Below, piece after piece: positions 1 through 6,262 of a DNA stretch of 7,991 bases. A program made the translations under genes and the position numbers. The DNA is taken from contig DAOVFR010000107.1 of assembly GCA_030672805.1 (NCBI GenBank), positions 1 through 7,991 of the forward strand, given 5' to 3'. The notes under the pieces were generated by a model. That model did not search any database. It was not told the DNA's origin and was given only the letters and a program-made list of their open reading frames with translations. This DNA comes from Candidatus Krumholzibacteriota bacterium. GTDB taxonomy: Bacteria; Krumholzibacteriota; Krumholzibacteriia; Krumholzibacteriales; Krumholzibacteriaceae. Position 1 is the stretch's first letter, and each line of letters begins with the position of its first letter.

Positions 1-1329
1 CGTCTCGGCTCCGCCGCGGCACTGCTCTTCACTGTCTCGTACGAGGAGGATTACCTCAATATAGCCCGGATCCTGAAGTCGGCAGGGATCGAAGCGCGGT
101 GCGCCGACCGTTCCGGCCGGCCCATAGTTATTGCCGGCGGCCCTGCCGTAACGGGCAACCCCTTTCCGATGACCCGGCTGATCGATGCGTTCTGCCTCGG
201 GGACGGAGAGAATGTGCTCGGCCGGATCGTGGAGACGCTCGAGCGGTGCGGGGCATCCGGTCCGGGGGAGCTCGTGGGAGAGCTTGCCCGGATCGATGGA
301 GTGTTTGTCCCTTCCCTTCACTCCGGGGGGGCTTCATTCGCGCCCCCCGCGGGGGGTGATAGGTTTCCCGCTTCGGCCGTGCTTACGCCGCATACGGTTT
401 TCCCCGATACCTGTCTGGTGGAGGTCGGCAGGGGTTGTCCCGGCCGCTGTTCCTTCTGCCTTGCACGGTGGGTGTACCGGCCGTACCGGGAGATGCCGCT
501 CGGGAGATTCACTGCCCTCCTCGATAATGCGGCGGCCGGTGTGGACCGTGTGGGGCTGGTAAGCACGGCGATAGCCGCGCACAACGATTTTACCGCTATT
601 GTCGAATGCCTCACCGGGCGGGGTATCAGGGTTTCCTTCAGCTCGATCAGGGCGCAGGATATCGATGGGGAAAAGGCCCGGCTGATAAGCTATTCGGGCG
701 CGCGGACGGTGAGCCTTGCACCGGAATCGGGTAGCGAGGCGCTCCGCCACGCGCTGGGAAAGCGTGTGCCCGACAAGGTCTATTTCAACGCGGCGGGGCT
801 GCTGGCGGCGGCGGGTGTAACGGCCTTTAATCTCTACATGCTGGTTGGCTGCCCGGGCGAATGTGATGCCTCCATCCGGGAGACAGAGGCGTTTCTCGCG
901 GAATTCGTGCGAAAGACGGGCAGGCGGCGGGTTACGGTACACGCCAATGTGCTCGTTCCCAAGCCCTGGACACCTCTCCAGTTTCACGCCGTGCCCCGGA
1001 TCGGAATGCTGAATGTAAGGATCGAAGCGCTCCGGAAAACCTGCACCGGTCTCGGGATCGGTTTCAAGGCCAAGTCGGTCCGGTCCGCGCTGCGGCAGGC
1101 CGTTCTTTCGTTAGGCGATGAACGTGCGGGAGATGCGATCATCCGGCACGTATACGATGGAATATCCTGGAAACGGGCATTGAGGGAGAGTGGGATCGAC
1201 CCTGACATGCCGCACTCGGACAGGTCGGGGGAGGATACGTTTCCCTGGGAAGTACTCGGCGGTCCGACGTCTCCCGGAAAGCTGCGAGAGTATTTCCGGG
1301 GCCGCACGGGGGAGGAGGGCGGAGTGTGA
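1..1329 (+). CDS. Radical SAM protein with B12-binding-like N-terminal domain (5' end outside window)
   Basis: The frame is open from base 1, so the gene starts outside the window; an ATG at 169 is internal. The first ~60 visible residues (TVSYEEDYLNIARIL, then VIAGGPAVTGNPFP and DAFCLGDGE) match the Rossmann-like, cobalamin-binding-type N-terminal region found in one branch of radical SAM enzymes. The [4Fe-4S]/SAM motif CPGRCSFC follows at codons 146-153 (bases 436-459), in the context VEVGRGC. Later segments (SFSSIRAQDID, SLAPESGSEALRHALGK, FNLYMLVGCPGE) fit the strands of a radical SAM TIM barrel. The substrate cannot be told. The family is known for reductive cleavage of S-adenosylmethionine to a 5'-deoxyadenosyl radical. 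No B12-ligand histidine (DxHxxG) is visible in the part shown, so cobalamin binding is uncertain. The gene ends in TGA and converges on rpmB. Confidence 0.9.
   Translation, partial: RLGSAAALLFTVSYEEDYLNIARILKSAGIEARCADRSGRPIVIAGGPAVTGNPFPMTRLIDAFCLGDGENVLGRIVETLERCGASGPGELVGELARIDGVFVPSLHSGGASFAPPAGGDRFPASAVLTPHTVFPDTCLVEVGRGCPGRCSFCLARWVYRPYREMPLGRFTALLDNAAAGVDRVGLVSTAIAAHNDFTAIVECLTGRGIRVSFSSIRAQDIDGEKARLISYSGARTVSLAPESGSEALRHALGKRVPDKVYFNAAGLLAAAGVTAFNLYMLVGCPGECDASIRETEAFLAEFVRKTGRRRVTVHANVLVPKPWTPLQFHAVPRIGMLNVRIEALRKTCTGLGIGFKAKSVRSALRQAVLSLGDERAGDAIIRHVYDGISWKRALRESGIDPDMPHSDRSGEDTFPWEVLGGPTSPGKLREYFRGRTGEEGGV
325..356. repeat. G/C-homopolymer palindrome inside the radical SAM gene
   Basis: A run of seven G (325-331) is followed after 11 bases by six C (343-348), then GC, then six G (351-356). 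Positions 343-356 form a perfect 14-base palindrome (CCCCCCGCGGGGGG). The first G run could also pair with the C run across an 11-base loop. It encodes the linker between the N-terminal domain and the radical SAM barrel (GGASFAPPAGG), so it is probably tolerated low-complexity sequence rather than a site. Confidence 0.6.
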
Positions 1330-1366
1330 ACGGAGTTTCGCAGCCCGCCGCCGGATGAAATGGATA

Positions 1367-1397
1367 AGCGGGTCAGCCATAAAAGGGCTTTCCCGCT
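1367..1397 (-). terminator. Imperfect GC-rich hairpin between convergent genes, possible rpmB terminator
   Basis: AGCGGG (1367-1372) pairs with CCCGCT (1392-1397), and AGCC (1375-1378) pairs with GGCT (1386-1389). A 2x2 internal loop separates the stems and the apical loop has seven bases. It lies between the stop codons of the radical SAM gene and rpmB. Read on the - strand the hairpin is followed by TTATCCATTT, a weak U-rich tract; on the + strand no T run follows. It therefore fits the end of rpmB better, and may act in both directions. The U tract is too poor for a firm call. Confidence 0.45.
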
Positions 1398-1439
1398 GTC
1401 GCATGATGTATTACGATACCGAGGAGTCGTATGTGCCTG

Positions 1440-1631
1440 CTAGAACACTTTCTTGGCCGCTCCGCTCTTGATGCATTGGGTGCAGACGTATGTCTTTCTC
1501 GGCTTGCCGTCGATCATGACCCTGATCTTCTGGAGATTCGGCAGCCAGCGGCGGTTGGTGACGTTGTGGGCGTGGCTGATGTTATGGCCCGTCATCGGTT
1601 TTTTCCCGCAAATTGCGCATTGTTTACTCAT
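1440..1631 (-). CDS. rpmB: 50S ribosomal protein L28
   Basis: The product is a 63-residue basic protein of the usual length for bacterial L28, a component of the large ribosomal subunit. It begins MSKQCAICGKKP and carries the family core GHNISHAHNVTNRRWLPNLQ. Two CxxC pairs (CAIC near the start, CTQC near the end) show the zinc-binding form of L28. Two adjacent ATG codons are possible (1634 and 1631). The Shine-Dalgarno GGAGG (1638-1642) lies three bases from the first and six from the second, so the second is preferred. The gene stands alone, divergent from recG, with its own promoter and a possible terminator hairpin downstream. rpmB next to recG is a familiar arrangement in several bacterial groups. 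Confidence 0.97.
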   Translation of the reverse strand: MSKQCAICGKKPMTGHNISHAHNVTNRRWLPNLQKIRVMIDGKPRKTYVCTQCIKSGAAKKVF

Positions 1632-1637
1632 CATGAT

Positions 1638-1642
1638 CCTCC
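1638..1642 (-). promoter_or_regulatory. Ribosome binding site of rpmB
   Basis: GGAGG on the - strand, within ACGGAGGATC. Its spacing is six bases to the ATG at 1631 and only three to the ATG at 1634, which decides in favour of the downstream start. Confidence 0.75.
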
Positions 1643-1663
1643 GTAAGATCGGAAAGACTATTC

Positions 1664-1692
1664 AATCTAGGGCATCAAACCAGGTTTGGCAA
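1664..1692 (-). promoter_or_regulatory. Sigma-70-type promoter of rpmB
   Basis: Read on the - strand: TTGCCA (1692-1687, five of six matches to TTGACA), a 17-base spacer, and TAGATT (1669-1664, four of six matches to TATAAT). Transcription would start near 1657, giving a leader of about 25 bases to the rpmB start. The -35 box ends eight bases upstream of the recG ATG, so RNA polymerase here would sit over the recG ribosome binding site. Confidence 0.6.
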
Positions 1693-1699
1693 GGGAAAT

Positions 1700-3799
1700 A
1701 TGCAGCAACCGTTCAGGCCGAAAGATCCCTTACGGGAAGGCAGCCAGTTCGTGAAAGGTGTCGGTCCCTCCCGTCAGAAGCTCCTCTCGCGTCTCGGGAT
1801 CGAGACTGTCGAGGATCTGGTCTCGCATTTTCCACGCGCCTACTATGACAGGAGCAACCTCCTGCCGATCGGTGATATCGGACCGGGCGCAGATGCGACG
1901 TTTTTGGCCACCACACTGGCCGTTTCACTGAGAACCGCGAGGCGGGGGCAAAGCATTCTGACCGTAGCCGTCGGAGACGAGACCGGTATCGTCCATCTTA
2001 CCTTCTTCAACCAGCCCTACCTGGAGAAGCAGTTCAAGCAGGGGACCCGGATCATTGCAACCGGCCGGATGCGGTATTACAAGGGCCAGAAGCAGATCGT
2101 TGCGCCCGACTACGAACTTCTCTCCGGTGAACTCGATGAATCACTGATTCACACGGGACGGATCGTGCCGGTGTATCCACTGACTGCCGGCATCTCGCAG
2201 CGTATGATGCGGCGGATCATCAAATCCGCTCTCGAGAAAACGATGGAGTCGATCGCCGAGAACCTGCCAGCACGGGTCCTGGCCTCAAAAGACTTTCCGT
2301 CCCGGGGCAGGGCATTCGTCGAGATCCATTACCCGGAGAGCTGGGAGAGCCTCAAGCGTGCGGTGCGCCGGTTCAAGTTCGAAGAGGTATTCTTCCTGCA
2401 CCTGCTCATAAAGGACAGGCGCATCCGTGTTCTCGGCGGCAGGCCGCGGCCCGACCTGTCCGGCCCTCACCCGCTTCTCGAGCGGTTCCTCGAATCGCTT
2501 CCCTTTGAGCTCACCGCGGCGCAGGAAAGAGTGCTCGGAGAGATACGATCCGACGTGGGACGGGAAAACGGTCTCGGGAGACTTGTCCAGGGGGACGTTG
2601 GATCGGGAAAGACCGTGATCGGTGTCGCAGCGATGATGATGGCCATCGGCAAGGGATTCCAGGCTGCCATGATGGTGCCGACAGAGATACTTGCCCAGCA
2701 GCATTTCGAGAAGATATCCCGTTACCTCGAGGGACTGTCCGTCTCGGTCGAGCTTCTCATAGGATCGATGAGCGGGCGGGAAAAGGGTCGTGTTCACGAG
2801 GCGCTGCGCGAGGGGAGCGTCGATCTCGTCATCGGTACGCACGCGTTGATACAGGAGGGAATCGCATTCCACCAGCTTGGGCTCGCCGTGATCGATGAGC
2901 AGCACCGGTTTGGTGTCAGGCAGCGTGCGAAGCTTGGCGATAGCGGGCTGCTCCCGCATTTCATAGTGATGACCGCCACGCCTATCCCGAGAAGTCTGGC
3001 ACAGACGGTATACGGCGATCTTGACCTCTCGATCATCGATGAGCTTCCCTTTGGAAGGAGGAACGTGCGGACGGAAATCGTCGAGGCGGAGGAACGCGAC
3101 AGGGTGTATGCCGAGGTGAGGGACATCCTGCACGCCGGCCGCCAGGCTTTTTTTCTATATCCCCTCATCGAGGAAAGTGAGAAGAGCGATCTTCTTGCCG
3201 CGACCGAGGCCTTCGAGAGGTTCCAGGCGGATGAGTTCGGACGCTTCCCGATCGGGCTGCTCCACGGCAGGATGAGCTTCGAGGAGAAATCGAAAGTGGT
3301 GCAGATGTTCCGGAACGGTGAGATCGGCGTGCTGGTAACAACGACCGTGATCGAGGTCGGGGTCGATATCCCGAACGCCTCGGTGCTTGTCGTCAACAAC
3401 CCGGAGCGATTCGGTCTTGCCCAGCTTCACCAGCTGCGCGGCCGTGTGGGGCGGCGAGGCAGCGGTGGGGTCTGCTACCTGATACTCGGCGAGTCGTCCC
3501 ATCATGTGGCATCGGCGCGTCTCAGGCTGTTTGCGGAAACGGATGACGGATTCAGGCTGGCAGAGGAGGATCTCAGGCTCCGGGGACCGGGCGAGATCTG
3601 GGGATTCAGGCAATCGGGAATGCCTGCATTCAGGCTGATCAACCCGGTGAGTGACAGCGACATTGTTCAACAGTCATGGAGAGAGACGGACCGGCTGCTC
3701 AAGACGGACCCCGGGTTGAATTATAGCGAAAACAAGGTTGTATCTGATTACTTCAGAATGTATTATAAGCCCAGGATGGCGGTTGCGGACATCGGATGA
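1700..3799 (+). CDS. recG: ATP-dependent DNA helicase RecG
   Basis: RecG unwinds and remodels branched DNA, driving stalled replication forks into Holliday junctions. The 699-residue product is full length for the family (E. coli RecG has 693). In order: an N-terminal helical segment (FVKGVGPSRQKLLSRLG, ~17-33) and the wedge/OB-fold region (~60-155, ending GRIVPVYPLT); helicase domain 1 with Walker A GDVGSGKT (~298-305), DEQHRFG (~398-404) and TATPIPRSLA (~424-433); helicase domain 2 with LLHGRM (~519), TTTVIEVGVDIPNA (~546-559) and QLRGRVGRRG (~577-586); and the C-terminal TRG-type motif with DGFRLAEEDL, RGPGE and QSG (~615-639). All key motifs are intact. The start is an ATG preceded by AAGGGAA. 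The stop overlaps the next reading frame as ATGA. Confidence 0.98.
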   Translation: MQQPFRPKDPLREGSQFVKGVGPSRQKLLSRLGIETVEDLVSHFPRAYYDRSNLLPIGDIGPGADATFLATTLAVSLRTARRGQSILTVAVGDETGIVHLTFFNQPYLEKQFKQGTRIIATGRMRYYKGQKQIVAPDYELLSGELDESLIHTGRIVPVYPLTAGISQRMMRRIIKSALEKTMESIAENLPARVLASKDFPSRGRAFVEIHYPESWESLKRAVRRFKFEEVFFLHLLIKDRRIRVLGGRPRPDLSGPHPLLERFLESLPFELTAAQERVLGEIRSDVGRENGLGRLVQGDVGSGKTVIGVAAMMMAIGKGFQAAMMVPTEILAQQHFEKISRYLEGLSVSVELLIGSMSGREKGRVHEALREGSVDLVIGTHALIQEGIAFHQLGLAVIDEQHRFGVRQRAKLGDSGLLPHFIVMTATPIPRSLAQTVYGDLDLSIIDELPFGRRNVRTEIVEAEERDRVYAEVRDILHAGRQAFFLYPLIEESEKSDLLAATEAFERFQADEFGRFPIGLLHGRMSFEEKSKVVQMFRNGEIGVLVTTTVIEVGVDIPNASVLVVNNPERFGLAQLHQLRGRVGRRGSGGVCYLILGESSHHVASARLRLFAETDDGFRLAEEDLRLRGPGEIWGFRQSGMPAFRLINPVSDSDIVQQSWRETDRLLKTDPGLNYSENKVVSDYFRMYYKPRMAVADIG

Positions 3800-4023
3800 T
3801 CATATCTGGCTTAATAGTTGCATCAGCCCTAATGCATACCGCAAAGGATCTTGCCGGACTGACGGCCGGGTTTGTGGGAAAGCGTTTCAAGGAAAAGAGG
3901 TTCGCCGCCGGGGCGAACCGGGAGGCTATTGCAGGTTGTAGTGAGCTGGGCCTCGATTTGCACGGGTTCCTGGAGCTTTCAATCGACGCGATGAGAGCCA
4001 TTTCGCGGGAACTCGGGTTCTGA
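3796..4023 (+). pseudogene. C-terminal remnant of an HDIG-family (HD superfamily) phosphohydrolase
   Basis: The 75-residue frame starts ISGLIVASALM, continues GKRFKEKRFAAGANREAIAG and ends LELSIDAMRAISRELG. I recognise this as the last ~70 residues of the ~185-residue predicted HDIG/HD-superfamily hydrolases. Those proteins read roughly [D/E]xxTGLIVAxALVRPSKKL ... VKKRFKEKxFAxGVNRE ... ExxLEAMQxIAxxLG. The N-terminal two thirds, with the metal-binding H...HD motif, are absent, so it cannot be catalytic as it stands. It starts within the recG stop codon (ATGA) and has no Shine-Dalgarno, so any translation would be coupled to recG. In-frame sequence upstream meets a stop at 3766-3768, so no longer product is possible. 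The reading frame is undamaged. It may be a recent deletion remnant or a retained small protein. Confidence 0.7.
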
Positions 4024-4061
4024 GGGCGTCGGCTTACTCTCGAATCTGGAGGAGCGAGCAG

Positions 4062-4637
4062 ATGATCGTCACGTGCGACGGATGCAAGACGAAGTACCTG
4101 CTGGGCGATGAGAAGGTTCCCGAGAAGGGGATCAGGGTCAGGTGCCCGATGTGCCGTTATGTGTGGAAGCTGGTGCCACAGCTTCCGAAGGGGTCGGTTT
4201 TCGAGGTGAACTCGGGCGAGTTCTCCGACGAGGTTCCTGTCGCCGAAGCGCCTGGTAGCAGTTGGGCGTCCATGGAGCGGCAGGGGGGCGTCGTGATGGC
4301 CGAGCCGGAAGCGGAGCCGGTCCACGAGGAAATAGAGATCAGCGATACGAAGCCCGCCGTGCCTCGGGAAGAGGTTTCCGAGAGTCCCGAACTTCGCAAG
4401 AAAATGGAACGGGCACGAAGACTTGCTCGTGTCTTCGTCAGCGATATTCTCGTCTACAACGAGGAGAAGAGAAATCAGGGGCTGGCTAATGGTAATCTGA
4501 TGACCGTCCTTGGTCCCGAAGTCAAGAAAGCATGGGAAGCATACAAGGAGAAGATCGGATCCAGTATCGGTGAATCCAGCAACTATTTCCGGGATGCTCT
4601 GAACGAGATTCTGGCGGATGGACAAAAGATATTCTAA
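4062..4637 (+). CDS. MJ0042-type zinc-ribbon protein with conserved helical C-terminal domain
   Basis: The 191-residue product begins with an MJ0042-type zinc ribbon: MIVTCDGCKTKYLLGDEKVP, then RVRCPMCRYVWKL. Cysteines 5, 8, 28 and 31 would bind one zinc. An acidic, proline-rich, low-complexity linker follows (~40-108). The C-terminal ~80 residues are helical (RRLARVFVSDILVYNEEKRNQG, then VKKAWEAYKEKIG, then YFRDALNEILADG). This tail resembles one seen in zinc-ribbon and regulatory proteins of deltaproteobacteria-like genomes; its role is unknown to me. There is no signal peptide or membrane segment, so it is probably cytosolic. The start is set by GGAGGAG (4048-4054), seven bases upstream. 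Its last 20 bases overlap the start of the following ATPase gene, which points to co-translation and a shared regulatory role. Confidence 0.88.
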   Translation: MIVTCDGCKTKYLLGDEKVPEKGIRVRCPMCRYVWKLVPQLPKGSVFEVNSGEFSDEVPVAEAPGSSWASMERQGGVVMAEPEAEPVHEEIEISDTKPAVPREEVSESPELRKKMERARRLARVFVSDILVYNEEKRNQGLANGNLMTVLGPEVKKAWEAYKEKIGSSIGESSNYFRDALNEILADGQKIF

Positions 4638-5478
4638 CCACATCGCCGTGAAAAAAGGTATTTATCTCCATATTCTGAATCTTCAGCCGGAGCTTCATAG
4701 GGAGTTTTTCCATGACGTGGAGTTTCCGGAAGAAGTTGATGTCAGTGAATACAAGACATTTCCCGGTTTCATGAAGGGGATCAAGGCTTCTCAAGAATTT
4801 TGTTCCAACCTCCTGCTTTTTCTTCCCGAGAAGAAGTTCAACCCCGCAAAGACCCGCCAGATCCGCCTCGCGAAACTCGATTCACCGATCTACATCATCA
4901 TGAAGGAGTGCAGCGAGCGGGATTATCTCGCCTACCTTGCTCTCGGGGCAAGCGGAATCCTGCATCCCCCCTTCAACCACGGCGAAGTGCAGAGGGTCCT
5001 GAACGGACACGAATTCGAGAAGGTCTCCTTCCCGCGGAATGAGGACCTGATCAAGGAGGGCCAGATCCGGCTCGATTTTCTCGTGCCGAGCAAGCTCTCG
5101 CGGATACTCGGTGTGAACCGTCTTGTATCCTTTCTCACCGCCGAGTTCGGTTATCCTCCCGAGGACTGCAAGGTCAATCTGCCGATGGTGATGGACGAGG
5201 CGCTCAGCAACGCGATCCTTCACGGAAACAAGGGGGACGAGGAGCTGAAGGTCCACGTCAGGATCTACATCAGTTCGCGTAGGATCATCGTACAGGTCGA
5301 GGACCAGGGGGAAGGGTTCATCCCGGACCGTGTCAGTGATCCAACGGGCAGGGAGAACATCTACAAGGATTCCGGCAGGGGTATCTATCTCATCAGGGAA
5401 CTGATGGACAGCGTCACCTTCAGGAACGGCGGGTGTATCATCGAGATGGAGAAGCGGAACAGGTACTACATGAAGTGA
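4618..5478 (+). CDS. Pseudo-receiver / RsbW-like histidine-kinase-type ATPase (anti-sigma-factor kinase family)
   Basis: The 286-residue protein has two parts. Residues ~11-130 follow the alternating pattern of a response-regulator receiver (GIYLHILNL; NLLLFLPEKK; SPIYIIMKECS; LALGASGILHPPF). The conserved acidic pair, the phosphoacceptor Asp and the KP lysine are not there, so it should not be phosphorylated in the usual way. Residues ~150-286 are a GHKL ATPase of the RsbW/SpoIIAB (HATPase_c_2) type. It has N box MDEALSNAILHGN (E194, N198, N204), G1 box DQGEGF (229-234) and G2 box DSGRGIYLIRELMD (251-264). Such proteins bind sigma factors or phosphorylate anti-sigma antagonists on serine; the target here is unknown. 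The ATG at 4618 lies inside the preceding gene. A GTG at 4648, just before the first strand (VKKGIYLHIL), is a credible alternative start. Both parts are soluble. Confidence 0.9.
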   Translation: MDKRYSNHIAVKKGIYLHILNLQPELHREFFHDVEFPEEVDVSEYKTFPGFMKGIKASQEFCSNLLLFLPEKKFNPAKTRQIRLAKLDSPIYIIMKECSERDYLAYLALGASGILHPPFNHGEVQRVLNGHEFEKVSFPRNEDLIKEGQIRLDFLVPSKLSRILGVNRLVSFLTAEFGYPPEDCKVNLPMVMDEALSNAILHGNKGDEELKVHVRIYISSRRIIVQVEDQGEGFIPDRVSDPTGRENIYKDSGRGIYLIRELMDSVTFRNGGCIIEMEKRNRYYMK

Positions 5479-5606
5479 ATCCGGTGGGTGCTCACCGCTG
5501 GTCCCGCCGTCGATCTCGAGCGCCTGCTTGCTCCCGGCTGCGCGTGGCGGGGCCCCCGTTCGACGACAACCGCGGCGATGGTCTTTCGACGGATCGTAGG
5601 TTAACT

Positions 5607-6041
5607 TCATCCCCACTTTTCCCTGGCAATTTTTTCGAGAAGAGTATCGATCTGGTGGCGGATCCGTTCGTTTTGATCGGGCTCGAAGAGCACCTTCTTG
5701 ATCCTGCCTTCGTCGTCTTTCTTTACGTATCTCAGGGCCCTGATCGTTTCGAGCGGAATAAGTATATCTTTGCTGACCCTTACATCGATCTTTCTCTCGT
5801 CGAGGTTCTTTTTCGGATTGTTGAACGGGTGCATGCCCATGCCCCATCCGTGGACGAACATACTGCAGATGATCGCCCGGAACGTGTTCTGGCGCTGGAT
5901 CGTATCAAGTTCGAACGTCTCCTTGAACTTTTCCATGATGCCGTCGATGACCTGCTGGAGTTTCTTGAGAACTTCCTTTTTCGGTTCGATGTTGAGCAGT
6001 CTGTGAAAGACCTCTCTCAGGATTTTCTCCGTTATTTCCAT
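5607..6041 (-). CDS. Uncharacterised 144-residue cytosolic protein
   Basis: I do not recognise this family. The product begins MEITEKILREVFHRLLNIEP and is rich in charged helices. A central segment is the most distinctive part (FRAIICSMFVHGWGMGMHPFNNP, about 54-76), with a glycine/methionine-rich GWGMGMHPF core. A short beta-like stretch follows (KIDVRVSKDILIPLETIRALRYV), then a C-terminal helix (RIRHQIDTLLEKIAREKWG). There is no signal peptide, no clear membrane span and no catalytic signature I can name. GGGAGG four bases before the ATG at 6041 fixes the start; an in-frame ATG at 6059 is upstream of that site. It converges on the kinase gene. A sigma-70-type promoter about 130 bases upstream would drive it. 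Confidence 0.85.
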   Translation of the reverse strand: MEITEKILREVFHRLLNIEPKKEVLKKLQQVIDGIMEKFKETFELDTIQRQNTFRAIICSMFVHGWGMGMHPFNNPKKNLDERKIDVRVSKDILIPLETIRALRYVKKDDEGRIKKVLFEPDQNERIRHQIDTLLEKIAREKWG

Positions 6042-6044
6042 GTT

Positions 6045-6051
6045 TCCTCCC
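6045..6051 (-). promoter_or_regulatory. Ribosome binding site deciding the start of the 144-residue protein
   Basis: GGGAGGA on the - strand, four to five bases before the ATG at 6041. The longer in-frame start at 6059 would lie upstream of this site and has no comparable motif. Confidence 0.8.
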
Positions 6052-6055
6052 GGTA

Positions 6056-6175
6056 TCAATGTATCACATATCCGGCGGCTGTTCCGGCAACCTGAATCCA
6101 GGCAACACCTGTGGATGCAAAAGAGAGACCAAGCAACAGCATCAGCGGGGTCCTGTCAATGACCCGGCCCAGCAT
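6056..6175 (-). CDS. Possible small hydrophobic protein (39 residues) upstream of the uncharacterised gene
   Basis: A short frame on the - strand reads MLGRVIDRTPLMLLLG, continues with a hydrophobic stretch (LSFASTGVAWIQVAG) and ends at a TGA at 6056, fifteen bases before the next ATG. It could extend upstream in frame to a GTG at 6217. It resembles a single membrane helix after a basic GRVIDR segment, faintly like the last part of AtpZ-type small membrane proteins. That comparison is weak. No Shine-Dalgarno is visible, and the ATG lies inside the -10 box of the predicted promoter, so only an internal ATG (residue 12) would be transcribed from it. It may be a gene remnant or chance. Confidence 0.2.
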   Translation of the reverse strand: MLGRVIDRTPLMLLLGLSFASTGVAWIQVAGTAAGYVIH

Positions 6176-6199
6176 ACTGAGCGATCGGTTCGCTGTCAA
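6171..6199 (-). promoter_or_regulatory. Sigma-70-type promoter facing the 144-residue gene
   Basis: Read on the - strand: a perfect TTGACA (6199-6194), a 17-base spacer, and TATGCT (6176-6171, four of six matches to TATAAT). The start point would be near 6164, giving a leader of about 120 bases. A GGGTC/GACCC inverted repeat (6148-6152 with 6161-6165) would fall at the 5' end of that RNA. A second TTGACA (6159-6154) has no good -10 partner. Confidence 0.55.
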
Positions 6200-6211
6200 G
6201 GGATGTTGATG

Positions 6212-6227
6212 TGGCACGGTTCTGGCT
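6212..6227 (+). promoter_or_regulatory. Sigma-54 (RpoN) promoter for the PH-like/zinc-ribbon gene
   Basis: TGGCACGGTTCTGGCT matches the -24/-12 consensus TGGCACGNNNNTTGCW in all fixed positions but one (T to G at -13), with the invariant GG and GC at the correct distance. The start point would be near 6238, about 25 bases before the TTG start at 6263, which suits the ribosome binding site GGGAAGG. Sigma-54 promoters need an AAA+ activator bound upstream. The 150 bases upstream contain inverted repeats (such as GGGTC/GACCC), but no activator site can be named. Confidence 0.6.
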
Positions 6228-6262
6228 CGTCAGCGGAATAGTTTAACCGGGAAGGTACCGAG

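Noticed and set aside
334..987. Long open frame on the - strand opposite the radical SAM gene
   Set aside because: It is a shadow in GC-rich coding sequence; the + strand frame carries the CxxxCxxC motif and the family's conserved segments.
3753..4643. 296-codon frame on the - strand across the HDIG remnant and zinc-ribbon gene
   Set aside because: It runs opposite two recognisable + strand proteins, starts without a ribosome binding site and shows no protein family.
5479..5606. Possible terminator between the convergent kinase and 144-residue genes (CGGTG/CACCG at 5482-5497)
   Set aside because: A five-pair stem without a T tract is too weak; the GC-rich gap shows no convincing terminator on either strand.
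4882..5847. 321-codon frame on the - strand across the kinase gene
   Set aside because: It lies antisense to intact GHKL motifs and overlaps the C-terminal half of the 144-residue gene in another frame.
5433..6095. 220-codon + strand frame over the uncharacterised gene
   Set aside because: The - strand frame has a proper GGGAGG site, a plausible promoter and protein-like composition; the + strand frame is its antisense shadow.
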